Source: Nodosilinea sp. PGN35 (GTDB taxonomy: Bacteria > Cyanobacteriota > Cyanobacteriia > Phormidesmidales > Phormidesmidaceae). From it: a stretch of DNA of 64,000 bases. The notes beneath the pieces are model-generated. The model was given only the letters and a program-made list of their open reading frames with translations. It was not told the origin of the DNA and made no database searches. Positions 28,124-35,800 of this stretch are shown piece by piece (within the stretch, counting starts at the first letter, position 1; every line of letters starts with the position of its first letter). The stretch is from the NCBI RefSeq assembly GCF_029109325.1, contig NZ_JAQKQJ010000010.1, positions 1,302,001 through 1,366,000 of the forward strand. Direction: 5' to 3'. A program made the translations under genes and the position numbers.

Positions 28124-28921
28124 CTAGGACGACTTTTCTAGGACGACGAGGAGGCGGGTGGCGAAGAGCTGGGGGAGGTGGTTGCAGAGGCGATCGATCG
28201 CCGTCATCAGCGGCAGCCAGGCGTTGGGGTAGAGCTGGGGTTTGGAGTAGCCGCCGGAGGCGACGTAGGAGATGGCGGCGTAGCGCTGGGTGGTGACGAC
28301 TCGAAATCTGGTTAAGTCGTGGGGGCTGGTGGCTTTGAGAAACAGGCGGCTGGCGTTGCCCTGGGCGGCGTAGTAGTCAAGCTGGGCCGGATCCCACCCT
28401 GGGGGTGCATGCCACTGAATGGGCTGGTTGAGGGCCAGGGGTTCGGGGTGGAGGGCACCGTAGACCAGCAGGCCCAGCAGGCTGACGCAGGGCTCGAACA
28501 AAATTACCCGACCGCCGGGGGCCAGCACGCGATCGAACTCCTGGAGGGCGGTGCCGGGGTAGCGCAGGTGGTGAAACACGTCAAAGAGCACCAGGTTTGC
28601 CAGGCTGCCAGAGTCAAACGAGAGGGCGTAGGCATTCTCAACGCGATCGATCCAGGGGTTGGGGAAGATATCGGTGCGAAGGCAGCCGGGGATCACCCGC
28701 CGAATATCGGCCACCCCGGAACCCAGCTCGACGGTGGGCTGAGGCAGCGGAGCCAGATGGCGGGCAATGGCCTGGTGAAAGGTTTTGTAGATTGCCCGCA
28801 GCGCCGACTTCTGGTGCCAGGCGTCGGCATTTTTAAGAATTTCCTGATTGTGTCGGTCGATACTTTCCAGCGTCATGCCTGCGTCTGCCTCTCCCTTGAG
28901 CTTTGGCCTAGGCCCCATCAT
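28124..28921 (-). CDS. SAM-dependent methyltransferase (class I)
   Basis: A 265-residue protein with a Rossmann methyltransferase core. Motif I is VELGSGVADIRRV, and then come SFDSGSLANLVLFDVFHHLRYP (motif IV region) and LAPGGRVILFEPCVS. The C-terminal half carries a substrate-specific region rich in aromatic residues. A shorter start at 28876 (MTLESIDRHN) is possible. Its neighbour on the other strand is an ArnT-like glycosyltransferase, so a role in lipid or glycan modification is possible but unproven. Confidence 0.85.
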   Translation of the reverse strand: MMGPRPKLKGEADAGMTLESIDRHNQEILKNADAWHQKSALRAIYKTFHQAIARHLAPLPQPTVELGSGVADIRRVIPGCLRTDIFPNPWIDRVENAYALSFDSGSLANLVLFDVFHHLRYPGTALQEFDRVLAPGGRVILFEPCVSLLGLLVYGALHPEPLALNQPIQWHAPPGWDPAQLDYYAAQGNASRLFLKATSPHDLTRFRVVTTQRYAAISYVASGGYSKPQLYPNAWLPLMTAIDRLCNHLPQLFATRLLVVLEKSS

Positions 28922-29072
28922 AGGCGGTCATTTCTGCTGGCCAGAGCAGTTGACCACAGGCCGTGGCTCTCCCCAGACCTCCGTCTATAGTAGGGTGGGC
29001 ATTGCCCCCCCGCTACCTCTGGCCCTCCACTCCCAGGCATTCTCTCTCTATTAGTAAGGCATCAGATTCTCC

Positions 29073-30713
29073 ATGCCACTGTCCTCCAGCCCCATCACCC
29101 AGCGACTTAGCCCTGGTAAATCTGCCCTCGCGCCCTACCTGGGGCTGAGCCTGTGGGTAGGCGTTGTGCTGCTGTTGCGTAGCCCCTTGCAAAGCCTGAT
29201 GCCCCACGACGAGGGCTGGTACGCCCAGCAGGCCCGCTGGATTGTGGAAACCGGTGACTGGGTGACCCAGCAGTGGTGGGGGGCACCGGTGCACGATCGC
29301 ATGATGGGCATCCAGTGGCTAATTGCCGCCTCCTACAAGCTGTTTGGGGTGAGTGAGTGGGCCGCCCGGCTGCCGGGGGCGATCGCCTGCTGGGGCGCGG
29401 TCATGCTCACCTATGCCATCGGGCGGCGGTGTCTGACGCCGCAGATTGCCCTGTGGGGCGCAGCCATTTTGGCGGCCACCCCCATCTGGATGCAGGCTTC
29501 GCGGCTGGCTATTCAGGATGTACCCCTGACGGCGCTGGAGCTGCTGGGCATCTGGGCGCTGCTGCAAGCGGAAACCAAACCTCAGCGGCGGGGCTGGGGA
29601 TTTTTGGCGGGTAGCACCGTGGGCCTGGGCTTTATGCTCAAGAGCATTATGGTGATTCCGGTGGTGATCGCCCTGGGGCCATACCTGGTGCTGGAGCACC
29701 GCCGCCACCGCCACTTGCTCAACCCAGGAATATATCTGGGCCTGGTGGTGGGAATGGTGCCCGCGATCGCCTGGCTGGCCCTCAGCGTGCAGCGCTACGG
29801 CACCCTGCCCCTCGAGCGCACCTTTGGCCTGCTGGTCAACCTGGCCCAGGAAGACTTTCACAACGCTGGTTCCCTCTACTATTTTTGGAATATTCCCCTC
29901 AATGCCTTTCCCTGGCCGCTGCTGGCGGTACCGGGGGTGTGGCTGGGCTGGCAGTCGCCCTACCCGCGCAAGGCGCTGTGGCTGGGGTATCCACTGGTGC
30001 TGCTGACTCTGCTCACCCTGTTTAAAACCCGCACCTGGTACTACCCGCTGCAACTGCTGCCCTTTGGGGCCTTGCTGGCGGCGCTAACCCTGACCACCCT
30101 GGGAGCATTCTACAAGTCGCACCAGCACCGTCGGCTAGTCGCGGGTTTGACCTACCTGCTAGCCGGAATTGGGGCGGTGCTGGTGGTGGCGGGGGCGGTA
30201 GCGCTACTGCGACCCCAGGGGATGTTGTCCTGGGGAATTGTGGTAGAGGGGCTGTGGCGTTATGCCCTGCTGGCGATCGCGGCGGGGCTCGGCTGGCTAG
30301 TGCCTTTGGTCGCTTACCGGCGGCGAGCCCCCCGATCGCAAAGCGTCAAAAATACGGCTCTGTGGCAGGCGGGCTGGCTGCTGGGGCCATGGGGGGCGAT
30401 CGCGCTGCTCTACACCACGGGCCTCTGGGGCAACTACAACCCCGATGTCAAGCTGGCTCTGACCACGCCCCCCATGCAGGAGATCGTGGCCCACAACCCG
30501 GTTCACGCCATTTTCAACAGCATCGGCCCCGGCGACGAAGATACGGTGCTGATCACCTTCTACACGCCGCAGCCCGGTAGCGCCACCGACAACTGGCAGA
30601 CCCTGGCACCGGGCAGCTACGCCTGGGTTGCCGCCCCAGACCTGGGAACGCTGCCCACCGATACAATGCCCCTGGGCCAGGTGCGCGACTGGGTGCTGGT
30701 GCAGCTGCCTTAA
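29073..30713 (+). CDS. ArnT/PMT-like membrane glycosyltransferase (GT83 type)
   Basis: A 546-residue protein with about 11-12 membrane helices. The first periplasmic loop carries MPHDEGWYAQQARWIVETGDWV, whose Asp-Glu pair matches the catalytic motif of ArnT and related lipid-linked sugar transferases. WAARLPGAIACWGAVML and the other helices fit the GT-C fold. The last ~80 residues form a soluble domain. It probably transfers a sugar from a polyprenyl carrier to a lipid or protein at the outer face of the membrane. Confidence 0.88.
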   Translation: MPLSSSPITQRLSPGKSALAPYLGLSLWVGVVLLLRSPLQSLMPHDEGWYAQQARWIVETGDWVTQQWWGAPVHDRMMGIQWLIAASYKLFGVSEWAARLPGAIACWGAVMLTYAIGRRCLTPQIALWGAAILAATPIWMQASRLAIQDVPLTALELLGIWALLQAETKPQRRGWGFLAGSTVGLGFMLKSIMVIPVVIALGPYLVLEHRRHRHLLNPGIYLGLVVGMVPAIAWLALSVQRYGTLPLERTFGLLVNLAQEDFHNAGSLYYFWNIPLNAFPWPLLAVPGVWLGWQSPYPRKALWLGYPLVLLTLLTLFKTRTWYYPLQLLPFGALLAALTLTTLGAFYKSHQHRRLVAGLTYLLAGIGAVLVVAGAVALLRPQGMLSWGIVVEGLWRYALLAIAAGLGWLVPLVAYRRRAPRSQSVKNTALWQAGWLLGPWGAIALLYTTGLWGNYNPDVKLALTTPPMQEIVAHNPVHAIFNSIGPGDEDTVLITFYTPQPGSATDNWQTLAPGSYAWVAAPDLGTLPTDTMPLGQVRDWVLVQLP

Positions 30714-30864
30714 GCGCTGTCTTAATCATTGGGTAAAGCCTCCGTAGAGTTGGCGGGAATCGGTGTTGTATTGGCTACCGCCAAGGGCAGTCTAGGAATA
30801 AGGTCAATGGCTGGCTACGGGCCGGTTGTTGGCCATGATTCTTTATTGCCCTAAGAGGTAAACT

Positions 30865-31230
30865 ATGACTAAATTTGGGGTGAAGATGACAGCAACGGTG
30901 GCCCTGGGGGCGATCGCCCTGGCCAGTACCGCTGCTATGGCCCAGGCTCAGTCGCGCTCAGACTGGCTGAGCACTGGCGAAACCATTACCTACGAAGGTT
31001 ATCTGCTGGCCGATGAGGCGGTGTTTGCCAGCTGCGACGACGACTGTAGCGATCTCGACCTATTTCTCTACGATGCCGAATCGGGGGAACTGGTGGCCTC
31101 TGACACGCTGATCGACGCGGTGCCTGGGGTAGTTGCCCCCTACGAGGGTAACTTCTTGATCGAGGTGGTAATGGCTAGCTGTAGCGTCGAACCCTGCGCC
31201 ACCTGGACGGATTCGGACGCTGGGTTTTAG
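30865..31230 (+). CDS. Small secreted protein of unknown function
   Basis: A 121-residue protein with a clear signal peptide (VALGAIALASTAAMAQAQS, cleavage after AQA). The mature part is acidic with four cysteines in two pairs (SCDDDC and SCSVEPC). It has the pattern YLLADEAVFASCDDDCSDLDLFLYD, like secreted pre-peptidase-type beta-sandwich proteins. A HIP1-based terminator follows 38 bp downstream. I do not recognise a specific family. Confidence 0.7.
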   Translation: MTKFGVKMTATVALGAIALASTAAMAQAQSRSDWLSTGETITYEGYLLADEAVFASCDDDCSDLDLFLYDAESGELVASDTLIDAVPGVVAPYEGNFLIEVVMASCSVEPCATWTDSDAGF

Positions 31231-31267
31231 GGGAGAGCGCAATCTGCTTCAACGTTCTGAATAGTGC

Positions 31268-31300
31268 AAAAAGGCAGGGGCGATCGCCCCTGCCTTTTTT
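31268..31300 (+). terminator. Palindromic terminator centred on HIP1
   Basis: A perfect 32-bp palindrome, AAAAAGGCAGGGGCGA and its reverse complement, ending in T6. It could stop transcription in both directions. HIP1 (GCGATCGC) forms the centre. Confidence 0.88.
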
Positions 31301-31431
31301 AGTGGCTCACGCTACCAAAGGAGCCCTATTCCCCGCATCCGTTAAATTTTCAGCGCTTTCTGTCGCTCGTTCTAAGAAAATACGCCATAGTTTGGGCAGT
31401 TAGCTTGTAGCGGCGGGGCAGCGGCAAACCT

Positions 31432-32805
31432 ATGGAATTCGACGCAGGGCGGTTTTTTCGGGCCTGTAACCCCAGCAAAACCCTTAACCTCACCTCCCCC
31501 GCCGACAAGCAGTACTACATCGACTTTTCGGAGGTGCGGGGCAGCGATCTGGTGCAAGAGCTGAAGCGCACCATTACCCTGTCGGGGCAAGAGCCCACCT
31601 GCCAGTTGTTTACGGGCCACATTGGCTGCGGCAAATCGACCGAGCTTTCTCGACTTCTGCGCGATCTAGAGGCGGCGGGCTACCAGGTGGTCTATTTTGA
31701 GTCTACGGACGACCTGGATATGGGGGATGTGGACATTAGCGACATTCTCCTCGCCATTGCCAAGCAGGTGAGCAAAAGTTTGGAAGACGCTAAGCTGCGC
31801 CTGGCCCCCAGCCGCTTTCAGCAGCTGATCAAAAGCACCGCCGATCTGCTCAACTCTGAGGTGACGGGGCTCAAGATCAAAACTCCCGAAGTCGGCGGTC
31901 TCAAAGTTGGTGGCGACCTGGGTATCAGCGCTGAGGATGGCACCTATTCGCTGTCTTTGGGCATTGGCGAAATCACCACTAAGGCCAAAGACAGCAAGGA
32001 CGTACGCGCCCTGCTGCGCCAGCACCTGGAGCCGCGCATCAAAACCATTCTCGACATTATCAATGGCGAGCTGATCGACACCGCCAACCGGCAGCTACTT
32101 GACCAGGGCAAAGCCGGGCTGGTGGTGATTGTCGATAACCTCGATCGCATCGACAACAAGCCCCGCGTGCAGGATCGCCGCCAGCCCGAGTACCTGTTTG
32201 TGGATCGGGGCGACCAGCTCAAGCAGTTGCGCTGCCATGTGATTTACACCATCCCTCTGGTGCTGTCGTTTTCTAACGAAAAAGAGAACCTGACCAATCG
32301 GTTTGGGGCTAGCCCCCAGGTGCTGCCCATGGTGCGTACTCAAAACCGCGATGGCAGCGCCTGCGAAGCGGGGCTAGAGGCGCTGCGCCAAATGATTTTG
32401 GCCCGCGCCTTTCCGGAGGTGTCTGCTGACCAGCGCCTGGATCAGCTGGGGCAAGTTTTTGACTCTACGGAAACCCTCGATCGCCTATGTTTGGCTAGCG
32501 GTGGCCACGTGCGAAATTTGCTGGTGCTGGTCAACGATTGCCTCAAGAAGGCTGACCCGCCCCTCACCCAGACCCTGCTCACCCAGGTGGTTAGCCTACG
32601 GCTGAGCGATCTGACTAAGGCGATCGAGGCCGAAGAGTGGGGCCTGCTGCGGGAGGTGCATCGCACCAAGGCGGTGCGGGGCGAAGGCGAGTATCAGGCG
32701 CTGCTGCGCAGTTTGTTTGTGTTTGAATATCGGGATGCGGGGCAAACCTGGTTTGACCTCAACCCTGTGCTACTGGCCGCTAAGGAACTCACGCCCGATG
32801 CCTGA
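31432..32805 (+). CDS. AAA/STAND-like P-loop ATPase, partner of the WD40 protein
   Basis: A 457-residue ATPase. The Walker A motif GHIGCGKSTELSR is near residue 60 and the Walker B motif GLVVIVDNLDRI near residue 229. A sensor-like region with RNLLVLVNDCLKKAD follows, and the C-terminus is winged-helix-like (LRSLFVFEYRDAGQTWFDLNP). The start MEFDAGRFFRACNPSKTLNL is typical of a family of cyanobacterial ATP-binding proteins. Its stop overlaps the start of the STAND-WD40 gene by 8 bp, so the two are coupled. Substrate and trigger are unknown. Confidence 0.85.
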   Translation: MEFDAGRFFRACNPSKTLNLTSPADKQYYIDFSEVRGSDLVQELKRTITLSGQEPTCQLFTGHIGCGKSTELSRLLRDLEAAGYQVVYFESTDDLDMGDVDISDILLAIAKQVSKSLEDAKLRLAPSRFQQLIKSTADLLNSEVTGLKIKTPEVGGLKVGGDLGISAEDGTYSLSLGIGEITTKAKDSKDVRALLRQHLEPRIKTILDIINGELIDTANRQLLDQGKAGLVVIVDNLDRIDNKPRVQDRRQPEYLFVDRGDQLKQLRCHVIYTIPLVLSFSNEKENLTNRFGASPQVLPMVRTQNRDGSACEAGLEALRQMILARAFPEVSADQRLDQLGQVFDSTETLDRLCLASGGHVRNLLVLVNDCLKKADPPLTQTLLTQVVSLRLSDLTKAIEAEEWGLLREVHRTKAVRGEGEYQALLRSLFVFEYRDAGQTWFDLNPVLLAAKELTPDA

Positions 32806-35800
32806 CGTTTCGCCCTCTGAGATCGATCGCCACAACCAGCAGGCGCTGGAAGAACTCTGCCGCCTGCTGCGGTTTTCGCAGGGCGAGTTTGAGCTGATTT
32901 TGGCGGTGTGCAACTCGACCCAGCAGCGGCAGGGGTTGGTGCAGCAGCTGCGGCAGCAGTGCAGCGTTTCCTTTGCCGAAATTACCCTTGAGCCCAGCAC
33001 CACCACCCTCTTCACCACCATTCGCAGCGCCATCGGTAGCCCGCCCCCCGAGGCCCTGATGGTCTACGGGCTGGATGGGGTGCACGATCTGCAACAGCTG
33101 CTCACCGCCACCAACCAAATTCGCGAAGAGTTTCGCCAGTTTCCGTTTCCGCTGGTGCTGTGGCTTACCGACGACGGCCTCAAGCAGCTGATTCGCACGG
33201 CCCCAGACTTTTACACCTGGGCCAACGCCGTTACCTTTGCCACGCCGCCCGAGTTTTTTCTCGCCTTTTTAGATGAGCTGATTGCCGATGTTTGGCGGCA
33301 AGTGGTGGAATCGCGGGAAAACCGCTTTCTCAGCAACCAGGAGCTGGGCCTTACCCCCGGCTCGGCCCGCTGCCGAGAGTTGGAAATCAGCCTAGCAATC
33401 TTAGCTGATCAAAACATTGAGCTAAGCCCACCTCAATCGGCAGCATTGGAATTTGTGCAGGGCCGCATTACCGACAACAATACTGTAGAAGCTCGTGAAC
33501 ACTATGAACTTAGCCTGGCTCAGTGGCAGGCTTTGCTAGCTAATAACGGTCAGGAACCAAATCCTACTTGGCAAGAGAATGTGGGGTATACCCAATTTTA
33601 TTTGGGTCTTTGGTGGGGCAACTATGCTGTTCGTCATCAAAGAGAGTTTCAGTGGGCCTGTAATCGAGCGCGGGAACATTGCGAGGCTGCTGTTGAAATC
33701 TTTGAGGCTGCCAATCGGCAAGATTTAGCCGCAAAATACATCAACTATTGGGCCTTGGCGCTGCACCGCCTAGAGCGTTGGGATGAGCTAGCTAATGTTG
33801 CCGCAAAGGCTCTCTCGTTGCATCAAGCCCAGCAAGATTGCTTCAGGATGGCTCGGGCCAAAGGCTTTTTGGCGGAAGTTGCCCTCAATAAACAGGATTG
33901 GCTAACGGCTCAAAGCCAGGCAGAAGAAGCCCTAACGTTAATTCATTTAATTGATTGTTCTCTCCTATCGCCCATTAAGTCTGTCAGTGAAACCACCCTA
34001 GACCTTACTTCCCCAACTGATGAGGCTTTTTACGCCTGGGTCAATAGTTTCCATCGCAGTTGGTATTTATTCTCGTTGGGCAAGGCACAACTGGGTCAGG
34101 GGCAGGTTGATGCTGCTATTCAGACATTAAAGCAGGCTAAAACCGTTACCCAGCCAGAGTATGACCCCAAGCTCTTTAGCGGTGTGCTGGAGTACTTGCG
34201 GCAGGGATATTTTCGTCAGGGTAATTATCTGCAAGCCTTTGATACTAGGCGAGAAAAAGAAGCGCTCGAAAGCCGATTTAATTACAGAGCCTTTGTCGGT
34301 GCGGGGCGACTTCAGCCCAAGCAGCAGGTTACCAACCCGGCCCTGCCGACGGGCACCCACGGCCCCGATCTGATCATGGCCTCGGGGCGTAAGCACGATG
34401 TTCGGCGGCTGATTACCAGGCTAGAGCGGGATGAGTATGTGCTTACCGTTGTCTATGGGCCTTCGGGGGTGGGCAAAAGCTCGTTGATTGAGGCGGGGCT
34501 GGTGCCGACTCTAGAGCAGCAGCGATTTGGGGGGCGGCGGGTGGTGCCCGTGCGGCTGTGGAGCTACAGCAACTGGGCAGAGGATTTGCTGGCTGCTCTC
34601 CCCTCCTGGGAGGAGCCGGGGGTGAGTCAAACCCTTGATGCCGAAAACATTATTGATACCGAAGACTTACCCATCCCACCCTCTGAAGCTCCATTCCCCC
34701 CTTTCTCAAGGGGGGCTATGGGGGATCTCGATCGAGAAGCTTCTACGGAGGAAATGCTTACTGATACCGAAGTCTCACCCACCCCGTCCTCCAGGCACTC
34801 CTCCGAGGAGGGGAGGATTTTAGCGGTGCTGCGGCAGCAGGCCCAGCGGAACCGGGCAATGGTGCTGATCTTTGATCAGTTTGAGGAGTTCTTTTTTGCC
34901 TGCGAACAACCGGCGGATCGCCTACGGTTTTATACCTTTTTGTGCGATTGCCTGAGCACGCCGTATGTCAAAGTCATTTTATCGCTGCGGGAAGACTACA
35001 CCCACTACTTGCTAGAGTGCAACCGCCTAACTGACCTGGCGATTATTGACAACAACATTCTCGATAAAAAGTGGCTCTACTACCTGGGCAACTTTAGCCC
35101 CACCGATGCCACGGGGGTGATTAATGACCTGACCCAGCCCACCCCCTACGCCCCGGACCCGGACCTAGTGGAGCGGGTGGTGGCGGATCTGGCGGCGGAG
35201 GCGGGAGAAGTGCGCCCGATTGAGCTGCAAATTGTGGGCTCTCAGCTTCAGGCGGAGGGGATTGCGACGCTGGCTGAGTACCAGGGCTGGCCCCATACCG
35301 AAACCAGCATTAAAGCGGCCCTGGTGCAGCAGTACCTGAATGATGTGGTGCAAGACTGTGGCCCAGTGGCCCACCAGCAGTTGGCGAATCTGGTGCTATA
35401 TCTGCTGACGGATGACAAGGGCACGCGCCCTCGCAAAACCAGGTCTGAGCTGGCTAATGAGTTGCAGGTGTTGACGGCTCAGGCGGCGGTGGATGTGGCC
35501 CCCTTTGGGCTGGTGCTGCAAGTGCTGACGGAGTCGGGGTTGGTGATGCATTTGCCCGAGGCACCAGCAGATCGCTATCAACTGGTGCACGACTATTTGG
35601 CAGCGTTTTTGCGCTCGTCGCAACAGCCGTTGATGGCCCAATTGGCCCAAGAGCGGCAGATGCGGGTGGCGGCAGAGCAGCAACGGTTTGAAGAACAGCG
35701 TAAGCGGATTGAGGCAGAGCGGCAAAAGCTTAGGCAAACTCGCTTAGCGGCGATAGGGTTAGGGGCACTGGCAGCTGTGTCAACGGGGGTTGGTGCCTTT

